The position numbers were made by a program, and so were the translations under genes. Of a stretch of 64,000 nt of DNA, positions 53,199 to 60,583 are shown one piece after another. Origin of the DNA: Streptococcus sp. 116-D4 (GTDB lineage Bacteria > Bacillota > Bacilli > Lactobacillales > Streptococcaceae). Location: the NCBI RefSeq assembly GCF_009731465.1, contig NZ_AP021887.1, positions 552,001 through 616,000 on the forward strand, read 5' to 3'. How positions within the stretch are numbered: position 1 is the stretch's first letter; every line of letters begins with the position of its first letter. The notes below the pieces were generated by a model. That model made no database searches. It was not told the DNA's origin and saw nothing but the letters and a program-made list of their open reading frames with translations.

Positions 53199-53235
53199 AC
53201 TAATTTCCACTTCGGTTAGGCAAGTGGAAGTTACT
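53199..53235. repeat. hairpin resembling the IS30 end (copy 2)
   Basis: ACTAATTTCCACTT, 9 bases, AAGTGGAAGTTACT, just outside the right IS end; same layout as 51732-51766. Confidence 0.7.
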
Positions 53236-53284
53236 TTGAGAAGTTACCATTTGGTTGATGAAATGAAAAAAATGAAAAAAAGTG

Positions 53285-53313
53285 TTGACAAGCATCCCAA
53301 AAGTTGATATACT
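53285..53313 (+). promoter_or_regulatory. promoter of tRNA-Leu
   Basis: TTGACA (53285-53290), 17 bases, TATACT (53308-53313); start about 53320. Confidence 0.9.
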
Positions 53314-53328
53314 AGTAAAGTAATCGAC

Positions 53329-53414
53329 GCGGGGATGGCGGAATTGGCAGACGCGCAGGACTAAGGATCCTGTGACCGCTTTAGGTCGTGAGGGTTCAAG
53401 TCCCTCTCTCCGCA
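53329..53414 (+). tRNA. tRNA-Leu (anticodon AAG)
   Basis: An 86-nt class II tRNA with a 7-bp acceptor stem (GCGGGGA / TCTCCGC, one G-T), the TGGCGGAATTGGCAGAC D-arm, anticodon loop CTAAGGA in a CAGGA/TCCTG stem, a long variable arm and the GGTTCAAGTCC T-arm. CCA is not encoded. Anticodon AAG, A34 likely read as inosine or unmodified, decoding CUU/CUC. Confidence 0.95.
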
Positions 53415-53421
53415 TAGGATA

Positions 53422-53449
53422 AGAGTTAGCTTAGGCTAACTCTTTTTTT
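53422..53449 (+). terminator. terminator of tRNA-Leu
   Basis: GAGTTAGC (53423-53430), TTAG loop, GCTAACTC (53435-53442), seven Ts. Confidence 0.92.
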
Positions 53450-53549
53450 ATCTAATTCAAGTAGAGCAAAAAATTTTTGCTCTTTTTTGTATTTCATAAA
53501 CATTTCATATTTGGATTTTATAATAGTCTTACAAATATGGAGGTGACAA

Positions 53550-54827
53550 ATGAATCCAATCCAAAGAGCTTGGGCTTATGTCAGCAGAAAACGACTGAGA
53601 AGTTTTATTTTATTTCTGATTTTATTGGTCCTATTGGCTGGAATTTCAGCCTGTTTGACTCTGATGAAGTCCAACAAAACAGTTGAAACCAATCTTTACA
53701 AATCACTCAACACCTCTTTTTCTATTAAGAAGATAGAGAATGGTCAGACTTTCAAGTTGTCAGACCTAGCATCTGTAAGCAAGATTAAGGGACTGGAAAC
53801 TGTCTCTCCTGAACTCGAGACGGTCGCAAAACTAAAAGACAAGGAAGCAGTGAGTGGCGAGCAGAGCGTGGAGCGTGATGATTTGTCAGCTGCGGACAAG
53901 AATTTGGTTAGCTTAACGGCTCTTGAGGATTCATCCAAGGATGTGACCTTCACCAGCTCAGCTTTCAATCTAAAGGAAGGACGACACCTTCAAAAAGGAG
54001 ATGCAAAGAAAATCCTTATCCACGAAGAGTTGGCTAAGAAGAACGGTCTTTCGCTTCATGACAAGATTGGTTTAGATGCTGGGCAGTCAGAAACTGGTAA
54101 AGGACAAACAGTAGAGTTTGAGATTATCGGCACTTTTTCTGGTAAAAAACAAGAGAAATTTACAGGCTTATCTTCTGACTTCAGTGAAAACTATGTCTTT
54201 ACAGACTATGAAAGTAGCCAGACCCTTTTGGGGAATAGTGAACCGCAAGTCAGTGCAGCGCGCTTTTATGTAGAAAATCCTAAGGAAATGGACGGACTCA
54301 TGAAGCAGGTAGAAAACTTGTCTTTGGAAAATCAAGGCTATCAAGTCGAAAAGGAAAACAAGGCTTTTGAACAAATCAAAGAATCAGTTGCAACCTTCCA
54401 AACCTTCCTGACCATCTTCCTTTATGGGATGTTGATAGCCGGAGCAGGAGCCTTAATTTTGGTTTTGTCTCTCTGGTTGAGAGAAAGGGTCTACGAAGTG
54501 GGAATTTTACTGGCACTTGGAAAAGGCAAGAGCTCGATCTTCCTACAGTTCTGTTTAGAGGTGGTTTTGGTATCTCTCGGTGCTTTGCTTCCAGCATTTG
54601 CTGCAGGAAACGCAATCACAACTTACCTACTCCAAACTCTATTAGCAAGTGGAGACCAGGCAAGCTTACAAGACACGCTAGCCAAAGCAAGCAGTCTATC
54701 AACCAGCATCCTATCTTTTGCAGAATCCTATGTTTTTCTAGTTCTGCTCAGTTGCTTATCTGTAGCCCTTTGTTTCCTATTCTTATTTAGAAAATCGCCG
54801 AAAGAAATTTTATCATCTATTAGTTAA
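53550..54827 (+). CDS. vex1: Vex1, MacB/FtsX-type ABC transporter permease
   Basis: A 425-residue permease with one N-terminal membrane helix (about 20-40), an extracellular MacB-like domain (about 45-280) and three C-terminal helices (about 285-315, 335-365, 395-420) with the FtsX motif LREIVYEVGILLALG-type stretch (REVYEVGILLALGKG near residue 310; exact text RERVYEVGILLALGKG). Order vex1-vex2-vex3-vncR-vncS-fba is that of S. pneumoniae. GGAGGTGAC precedes the ATG. BOX 5 begins on the last base of its stop codon. Confidence 0.9.
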   Translation: MNPIQRAWAYVSRKRLRSFILFLILLVLLAGISACLTLMKSNKTVETNLYKSLNTSFSIKKIENGQTFKLSDLASVSKIKGLETVSPELETVAKLKDKEAVSGEQSVERDDLSAADKNLVSLTALEDSSKDVTFTSSAFNLKEGRHLQKGDAKKILIHEELAKKNGLSLHDKIGLDAGQSETGKGQTVEFEIIGTFSGKKQEKFTGLSSDFSENYVFTDYESSQTLLGNSEPQVSAARFYVENPKEMDGLMKQVENLSLENQGYQVEKENKAFEQIKESVATFQTFLTIFLYGMLIAGAGALILVLSLWLRERVYEVGILLALGKGKSSIFLQFCLEVVLVSLGALLPAFAAGNAITTYLLQTLLASGDQASLQDTLAKASSLSTSILSFAESYVFLVLLSCLSVALCFLFLFRKSPKEILSSIS

Positions 54828-54939
54828 TACTCTTCGAAAATCTCTTCAAACTACGTCAGCTTTATCTGCAACCTCAAAGCTGTACTTTGAGCAATTTGCA
54901 GCTAGCTTCCTAGTTTGTTCTTTGATTTTCATTGAGTAT
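54827..54939. repeat. BOX repeat 5 (short form) inside the vex operon
   Basis: ATACTCTTCGAAAATCTC at the left, TTTGATTTTCATTGAGTAT at the right, no boxB. It fills the whole spacer between vex1 and the vex2 ribosome binding site, so it will be part of the operon mRNA and can fold there. Confidence 0.92.
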
Positions 54940-54953
54940 AAGAAGGAGAAATC

Positions 54954-55586
54954 ATGACTTTGTTACAATTACAAGATGTTACCTACCGTTATAAGAACAC
55001 TGCTGAGGCAGTCCTATATCAGATCAATTATAATTTTGAACCTGGCAAATTTTACAGTATTATTGGGGAGTCAGGAGCAGGAAAATCAACTCTCTTATCC
55101 CTCCTCGCTGGTCTAGATAGTCCTGTTGAAGGTTCTATCCTTTTCCAAGGAGAGGATATTCGTAAGAAAGGTTATTCTTACCATCGCATGCACCATATTT
55201 CTCTGGTCTTTCAAAATTATAACTTGATAGATTATCTTTCTCCACTAGAAAATATCCGCTTGGTCAACAAAAAGGCAAGCAAGGATACACTTCTTGAACT
55301 TAGTCTGGATGAAAGTCAGATCAAGCGAAATGTTCTCCAGTTATCAGGTGGTCAACAACAACGTGTTGCCATTGCTCGTAGCTTGGTATCAGAAGCTCCA
55401 GTTATCTTGGCTGATGAGCCAACAGGAAATTTGGACCCTAAGACTGCTGGAGATATTGTCGAACTGCTCAAATCACTTGCCCAGAAAACAGGTAAATGTG
55501 TAATCGTCGTAACCCACAGTAAAGAAGTGGCACAAGCGTCAGATATTACACTTGAGTTGAAGGACAAGAAACTGACTGAAATATAG
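54954..55586 (+). CDS. vex2: Vex2, ABC transporter ATPase
   Basis: A 210-residue MacB/LolD-type ATPase. It has Walker A GESGAGKSTLL (about 37-47), the signature LSGGQQQRVAIARSL, Walker B ILADEPTGNLD and the switch His in VVTHSKEVA. It powers Vex1 and Vex3. Its ribosome binding site AAGGAG lies only a few bases after BOX 5, so BOX folding could affect its translation. Confidence 0.93.
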   Translation: MTLLQLQDVTYRYKNTAEAVLYQINYNFEPGKFYSIIGESGAGKSTLLSLLAGLDSPVEGSILFQGEDIRKKGYSYHRMHHISLVFQNYNLIDYLSPLENIRLVNKKASKDTLLELSLDESQIKRNVLQLSGGQQQRVAIARSLVSEAPVILADEPTGNLDPKTAGDIVELLKSLAQKTGKCVIVVTHSKEVAQASDITLELKDKKLTEI

Positions 55587-55669
55587 AATCTAGTTATTAA
55601 ACTTTAAAATAGTATTAGTTGGTAACCAGATACGTGTAAAGTAAGAATAAACAAAGTGAGTCTTTAACA

Positions 55670-55881
55670 ACTATTTCCCGCAATAGTGATAGCCTAGATA
55701 ATAACAGGGTTATTATCTAGGCCGGAATTTTTGAGAGTAAAATAGTTTGGGGAACTATTTTAGCCTGAGCATAGAAATTAAAGGGCGAAGGGCTCAAAAA
55801 TTAGGGATGAAATTCCCTGGATTTCTAAAATCATCCACTGGATAATTTTACCTCCCGTCCGCACAATCTAAGGGAAATAGT
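55670..55881. other. 212-nt multi-hairpin element between vex2 and vex3 (candidate structured RNA or MITE)
   Basis: The segment is closed by a perfect 10-bp inverted repeat, ACTATTTCCC (55670-55679) and GGGAAATAGT (55872-55881). Inside are GCCTAGATAATAAC / GTTATTATCTAGGC (14 bp, AGG loop), TAAAATAGTT / AACTATTTTA (10 bp, TGGGG loop), AGGGA / TCCCT, and TAAAAT-ATCC / GGAT-ATTTTA. It contains no ORF with a ribosome binding site and lacks a T-tract at the end. It is not a BOX and matches nothing else in this window. It could be a small structured RNA in the vex mRNA, or a nonautonomous repeat such as one of the pneumococcal small-repeat families. The 357-base spacer 55587-55943 holds nothing else. 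Confidence 0.6.
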
Positions 55882-55943
55882 AAAAAAATAATTTATATAA
55901 GTTATAAGACATTGAAATAGAACAAGATCTAGAAAGGAAACCT

Positions 55944-57323
55944 ATGTTACACAACGCATTTGCCTACGTTACAAGGAAGTTTTTCAAATCAATTGTCATC
56001 TTCCTGATTATTCTTCTCATGGCGAGCTTGAGTTTGGTTGGCTTGTCAATCAAGGGAGCTACTGCCAAGGCTTCTCAGGAGACCTTTAAAAATATCACCA
56101 ACAGCTTCTCCATGCAAATCAATCGTCGCGTCAATCAAGGAACGCCACGTGGTGCTGGGAATATCAAGGGTGAAGATATCAAAAAAATTACCGAAAATAA
56201 GGCCATTGAGTCTTATGTGAAACGCATTAACGCTATCGGAGATTTGACTGGATATGAACTGATCGAAACGCCAGAAACCAAGAAAAATCTGACACCTGAC
56301 CGTGCTCAACGTTTTGGAAGTAGCTTGATGATTACAGGTGTCAATGACTCCTCCAAAGAAGACAAGTTTGTCTCTGGTTCTTATAAACTGGTCGAAGGAG
56401 AGCACTTAACAAACGACGACAAGGACAAGATTCTCCTGCACAAGGACTTGGCAGCCAAATACGGCTGGAAAGTAGGGGACAAGGTCAAACTAGACTCTAA
56501 TATCTACGATGCAGACAATGAAAAAGGTGCCAAGGAAACAGTCGAAGTGACAATCAAGGGACTCTTTGATGGTCACAATAAGTCAGCAGTAACCTACTCA
56601 CAAGAACTCTATGAAAATACAGCTATCACAGACATTCACACTGCTGCAAAACTTTATGGATACACAGAAGACACAGCTATTTATGGGGACGCAACCTTCT
56701 TTGTAACAGCAGACAAGAACTTGGATGATGTTATGAAAGAGTTGAATGGCATCAGTGGTATCGACTGGAAGAGCTATACACTGGTGAAGAGCTCCTCTAA
56801 CTACCCAGCTCTTGAGCAATCTATCTCTGGTATGTACAAGATGGCTAATCTCCTATTCTGGGGAAGCTTGAGCTTCTCAGTTCTTCTCCTTGCCCTCCTG
56901 CTTAGCCTTTGGATCAACGCCCGCCGTAAGGAAGTGGGAATTCTCCTCTCTATCGGTCTCAAGAAGGCAAGTATCTTGGGTCAATTTATCACTGAATCCA
57001 TCTTGATTGCCATCCCTGCTCTCGTTTCTGCTTACTTCTTAGCTACTTACACAGCGCGTGCAATCGGAAATACTGTTCTTGCTAATGTCACTTCAGGTGT
57101 TGCCAAACAGGCTAGCAAGGCGGCTCAAACATCTAACCTTGGTGGTGGTGCTGAAGTAGATGGCTTTAGCAAGACCTTGTCGAGCCTAGATATTTCTATT
57201 CAGACATCAGACTTTATCATCGTCTTTGTCCTTGCCTTGGTTCTAGTGGTTCTCGTTATGGCGCTTGCTTCAAGCAATCTCCTCAGAAAACAACCAAAAG
57301 AGCTTCTGCTGGATAGCGAATAA
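55944..57323 (+). CDS. vex3: Vex3, MacB/FtsX-type ABC transporter permease
   Basis: A 459-residue permease, the length of pneumococcal Vex3. It has an N-terminal helix (about 15-38), an extracellular MacB-like domain (about 40-300) and three C-terminal helices (about 310-330, 355-385, 425-450) with NARRKEVGILLSIGLKKASILGQF, which must be read as the FtsX coupling region plus helix start. GAAAGGAAACC precedes the ATG. With Vex1 and Vex2 it forms an exporter historically linked to the Pep27 death peptide and vancomycin tolerance, a link that has been disputed. Confidence 0.92.
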   Translation: MLHNAFAYVTRKFFKSIVIFLIILLMASLSLVGLSIKGATAKASQETFKNITNSFSMQINRRVNQGTPRGAGNIKGEDIKKITENKAIESYVKRINAIGDLTGYELIETPETKKNLTPDRAQRFGSSLMITGVNDSSKEDKFVSGSYKLVEGEHLTNDDKDKILLHKDLAAKYGWKVGDKVKLDSNIYDADNEKGAKETVEVTIKGLFDGHNKSAVTYSQELYENTAITDIHTAAKLYGYTEDTAIYGDATFFVTADKNLDDVMKELNGISGIDWKSYTLVKSSSNYPALEQSISGMYKMANLLFWGSLSFSVLLLALLLSLWINARRKEVGILLSIGLKKASILGQFITESILIAIPALVSAYFLATYTARAIGNTVLANVTSGVAKQASKAAQTSNLGGGAEVDGFSKTLSSLDISIQTSDFIIVFVLALVLVVLVMALASSNLLRKQPKELLLDSE

Positions 57324-57330
57324 CAAACTT

Positions 57331-57376
57331 GCTACCTATTCTCCCCTAAATGGGGTATAATATAGGTAGCATTTTT
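57331..57376 (+). terminator. terminator of the vex operon
   Basis: GCTACCTAT (57331-57339) pairs perfectly with ATAGGTAGC (57362-57370), with inner CCCC / GGGG pairing, followed by ATTTTT. It separates vex from vncRS. Confidence 0.85.
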
Positions 57377-57464
57377 ATCTATTTCATCTTGATAAGGCCT
57401 CTTCCTTTCAGGATGAAATTGAGATGATTTACAAGAAATTTAAAGGAATGTGAAACGTTTTTCT

Positions 57465-58121
57465 ATGAAAATTTTAATTGTAGAAGATGAAGAAATGATC
57501 CGTGAGGGGGTCAGTGATTATTTGACGGATTGTGGTTATGAAACCATTGAGGCGGCAGACGGGCAAGAAGCTTTAGAAAAATTTTCCAGCTATGAGGTAG
57601 CCTTAGTTTTACTGGATATCCAGATGCCTAAGCTCAATGGTCTAGAAGTGCTAGCTGAGATTCGCAAAACCAGTCAGGTTCCTGTCTTGATGTTGACCGC
57701 CTTTCAGGATGAGGAATACAAGATGAGTGCTTTTGCTTCTCTAGCAGATGGCTATCTGGAAAAGCCTTTTTCTCTGTCCCTCTTAAAAGTGAGGGTGGAC
57801 GCGATTTTTAAGCGCTATTATGATACGGGAAGAATCTTTTCTTACAAGGATGCCAAGGTGGACTTTGAGAGCTACAGTGCCAGCCTAGCAGGTGAGGAAG
57901 TAGCTATCAATGCTAAAGAGTTGGAAATTCTGGACTATCTGGTAAAAAATGAAGGACGGGCCTTGACCCGATCTCAGATTATTGATGCCGTCTGGAAAGC
58001 GACAGATGAGGTTCCCTTTGACCGTGTCATTGATGTTTATATCAAGGAACTGCGGAAAAAGCTAGGCTTGGACTGCATCCTCACTGTGCGCAATGTTGGT
58101 TATAAATTGGAGCGAAAATGA
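57465..58121 (+). CDS. vncR: VncR, OmpR/PhoB-type response regulator
   Basis: A 218-residue regulator. The receiver has acidic DEE near the start, phosphoacceptor Asp in LVLLDIQMPKLNG and Lys in YLEKPF. The C-terminal winged helix ends TVRNVGYKLERK. The start is uncertain: the AAAGGA at about 57440 is 17 bases from ATG 57465 but only 2 bases from an in-frame GTG at 57450. I follow the usual family start MKILIVEDEE. It overlaps vncS by 4 bases. Confidence 0.9.
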   Translation: MKILIVEDEEMIREGVSDYLTDCGYETIEAADGQEALEKFSSYEVALVLLDIQMPKLNGLEVLAEIRKTSQVPVLMLTAFQDEEYKMSAFASLADGYLEKPFSLSLLKVRVDAIFKRYYDTGRIFSYKDAKVDFESYSASLAGEEVAINAKELEILDYLVKNEGRALTRSQIIDAVWKATDEVPFDRVIDVYIKELRKKLGLDCILTVRNVGYKLERK

Positions 58122-59446
58122 AACGAACGGGTTTATTTACAAAGATATTTATCTACACCTTCTCGATTTTTAGTGTTCTGGTTATTTGCCTTCATTTAGC
58201 TATTTATTTTCTTTTTCCTTTGACTTATCTGAGCCATCGTCAGGAAACCATTGGTCAGAAAGCAACAGCTATTGCCCAGTCCCTAGAAGGAAAGGATAGG
58301 CAGAGTATCGAGCAAGTCTTAGACTTGTATTCCCAGACTAGTGATATCAAGGGGACCATTAAGGGCGAGATGACCGAGGATAAGTTAGAAGTCAAGGACA
58401 GTCTTCCACTAGATACAGACCGCCAGACAACCTCCCTCTTTATCGAGGAGCGTGAGGTGACAACGCAAGACGGTGATACCATGACTCTCCAGTTTCTAGC
58501 TTCCATGGATCTGCAAAAGGAAGCAGAGCAAATTAGCCTCCAATTTCTCCCCTATACCTTGCTGGCATCCTTTCTGATTTCCCTCTTGGTGGCCTATATC
58601 TATGCTCGGACCATTGTTGCTCCGATATTGGAAATCAAGCGGGTGACCCGTCGGATGATGGAACTGGATGCTCAAGTACGGTTGCGCGTGGATTCTAAGG
58701 ATGAGATAGGTGACCTCAAGGAACAAATCAATAGCCTTTACCAGCATCTCTTGACTGTCATAGCGGACTTGCATGACAAGAATGAAGCTATTCTCCAGCT
58801 AGAAAAGATGAAGGTCGAATTCCTACGGGGGGCTTCTCATGAATTGAAAACACCTCTGGCTAGTTTGAAAATCCTGATTGAAAACATGAAAGAAAATGTC
58901 GGTCGTTATAAGGACAGAGACCACTATCTGGGAGTTGCCTTGGGGATTGTGGATGAGCTCAATCACCACGTTCTCCAGATACTTTCTCTCTCGTCTGTAC
59001 AAGAATTACGAGATGATAGGGAAAAGATTGACTTACACCAGATGACGCAAAGTTTGGTCAAGGATTATGCTTTACTAGCCAAGGAGAGAGAACTTCAGGT
59101 AGACATTAGCCTAACCCATCAGCAGGCCTACATAAACCCATCTGTCATGAAATTAATCCTATCGAATCTCATCAGTAATGCTATCAAGCACTCCACTCCA
59201 GGTGGCCTGGTTCGCATTGGAGAAAGAGAAGGAGAACTCTTTATTGAGAATAGCTCTAGTCCTGAAGAACAAGAAAAACTGGCCCAGTCTTTTTCTGAAA
59301 ATGCTAGTCGCAAGGTCAAGGGTTCGGGGATGGGACTCTTTGTGGTCAAAAGTTTATTAGAACACGAGAAATTACCTTATCATTTTGAGACGCAGGGCAA
59401 TCAATTAACCTTCTTCATACGTTATCCCAAAGTCACTCAGGACTAA
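58118..59446 (+). CDS. vncS: VncS, sensor histidine kinase
   Basis: A 442-residue kinase with two membrane helices (about 10-32 and 147-170) enclosing a 110-residue extracellular sensor, a HAMP linker, the H-box FLRGASHELKTPLASLKIL (His near residue 248), and the ATPase domain (ILSNLISNAIKHSTPGG, GSGMGLFVVKSLL). ATGA overlap with vncR. It sets the phosphorylation of VncR. The signal is unknown, and the proposed Pep27 ligand is not visible in this locus. Confidence 0.92.
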   Translation: MKRTGLFTKIFIYTFSIFSVLVICLHLAIYFLFPLTYLSHRQETIGQKATAIAQSLEGKDRQSIEQVLDLYSQTSDIKGTIKGEMTEDKLEVKDSLPLDTDRQTTSLFIEEREVTTQDGDTMTLQFLASMDLQKEAEQISLQFLPYTLLASFLISLLVAYIYARTIVAPILEIKRVTRRMMELDAQVRLRVDSKDEIGDLKEQINSLYQHLLTVIADLHDKNEAILQLEKMKVEFLRGASHELKTPLASLKILIENMKENVGRYKDRDHYLGVALGIVDELNHHVLQILSLSSVQELRDDREKIDLHQMTQSLVKDYALLAKERELQVDISLTHQQAYINPSVMKLILSNLISNAIKHSTPGGLVRIGEREGELFIENSSSPEEQEKLAQSFSENASRKVKGSGMGLFVVKSLLEHEKLPYHFETQGNQLTFFIRYPKVTQD

Positions 59447-59585
59447 GGTGAAGAAAGGGATTACATTGATTGGATTGGAAAAAATTCAATCTAAAGTATG
59501 GGAAAAACTAGCTTTTTTTATCAAAAAGTGATAAAATGAACAATGTAAATGGGATGTCCCAAAAAATATATAGGAGGCCTGACAA

Positions 59586-60467
59586 ATGGCAATCGTTTCA
59601 GCAGAAAAATTTGTCCAAGCAGCTCGTGACAACGGTTATGCAGTTGGTGGATTTAACACAAACAACCTTGAGTGGACTCAAGCTATCTTGCGCGCAGCAG
59701 AAGCTAAAAAAGCTCCAGTTTTGATCCAAACTTCAATGGGTGCTGCTAAATACATGGGTGGTTACAAAGTTGCTCGCAACTTGATCGCTAACCTTGTTGA
59801 GTCAATGGGTATCACTGTACCAGTAGCTATCCACCTTGACCACGGTCACTACGAAGATGCACTTGAGTGTATCGAAGTTGGTTACACTTCAATCATGTTT
59901 GACGGTTCACACCTTCCAGTTGAAGAAAACCTTAAATTGGCTAAAGAAGTTGTTGAAAAAGCACACGCTAAAGGTATCTCAGTAGAAGCTGAAGTTGGTA
60001 CTATCGGTGGTGAAGAAGACGGAATCATCGGTAAAGGTGAATTGGCTCCAATCGAAGACGCTAAAGCAATGGTTGAAACTGGTATCGACTTCTTGGCAGC
60101 TGGTATCGGTAACATCCACGGTCCTTACCCAGCAAACTGGGAAGGTCTTGACCTTGACCACTTGCAAAAATTGACAGAAGCTCTTCCAGGCTTCCCAATC
60201 GTATTGCACGGTGGATCAGGTATTCCTGATGAGCAAATCCAATCAGCTATCAAACTTGGTGTTGCGAAAGTTAACGTTAACACTGAATGCCAAATTGCAT
60301 TCGCTAACGCAACTCGTAAATTTGCTCGTGACTACGAAGCAAACGAAGCAGAATACGACAAGAAAAAACTCTTCGACCCACGTAAATTCTTGGCTGACGG
60401 TGTAAAAGCTATCCAAGCATCAGTTGAAGAACGTATCGACGTATTCGGTTCAGAAGGTAAAGCATAA
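59586..60467 (+). CDS. fba: class II fructose-1,6-bisphosphate aldolase
   Basis: A 293-residue zinc aldolase of standard streptococcal length. It has VAIHLDHGHYEDALECI with zinc-binding His, the EAEVGTIGGEEDG loop, AAGIGNIHGPYP and VLHGGSGIPDEQI. It splits fructose 1,6-bisphosphate in glycolysis. TAGGAGGCC precedes the ATG. Codon use is strongly biased, as expected for an abundant protein. Transcribed alone. Confidence 0.98.
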   Translation: MAIVSAEKFVQAARDNGYAVGGFNTNNLEWTQAILRAAEAKKAPVLIQTSMGAAKYMGGYKVARNLIANLVESMGITVPVAIHLDHGHYEDALECIEVGYTSIMFDGSHLPVEENLKLAKEVVEKAHAKGISVEAEVGTIGGEEDGIIGKGELAPIEDAKAMVETGIDFLAAGIGNIHGPYPANWEGLDLDHLQKLTEALPGFPIVLHGGSGIPDEQIQSAIKLGVAKVNVNTECQIAFANATRKFARDYEANEAEYDKKKLFDPRKFLADGVKAIQASVEERIDVFGSEGKA

Positions 60468-60488
60468 TCTAGCTGAATAATACAGATG

Positions 60489-60514
60489 AAACCTGCCCAT
60501 TGGGTGGGTTTTTT
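60489..60514 (+). terminator. terminator of fba
   Basis: AAACC-TG-CCC / GGG-TG-GGTTT, the middle TG pair closing as wobble, then TTTTT. Confidence 0.85.
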
Positions 60515-60548
60515 GGTGTGAATATATTGTAGAAGAACCAATATTAAG

Positions 60549-60577
60549 TTGCTAAAAGAGTCTAATTTTTGTACAAT
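60549..60577 (+). promoter_or_regulatory. promoter of the hydrolase gene (leaderless)
   Basis: TTGCTA (60549-60554), 17 bases, TACAAT (60572-60577). The ATG begins 7 bases after the -10, where transcription should start. No ribosome binding site lies between them. Confidence 0.65.
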
Positions 60578-60583
60578 AATGCT

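Noticed and set aside
57350-57427. 25-codon frame (MGYNIGSIF...) between vex3 and vncR as a Pep27 equivalent
   Set aside because: It starts inside a terminator stem, has no ribosome binding site and no similarity to Pep27.
57446-57464. cre site at the start of vncR (GTGAAACGTTTTTC)
   Set aside because: The spacing between the TG and CG positions does not fit the cre consensus.
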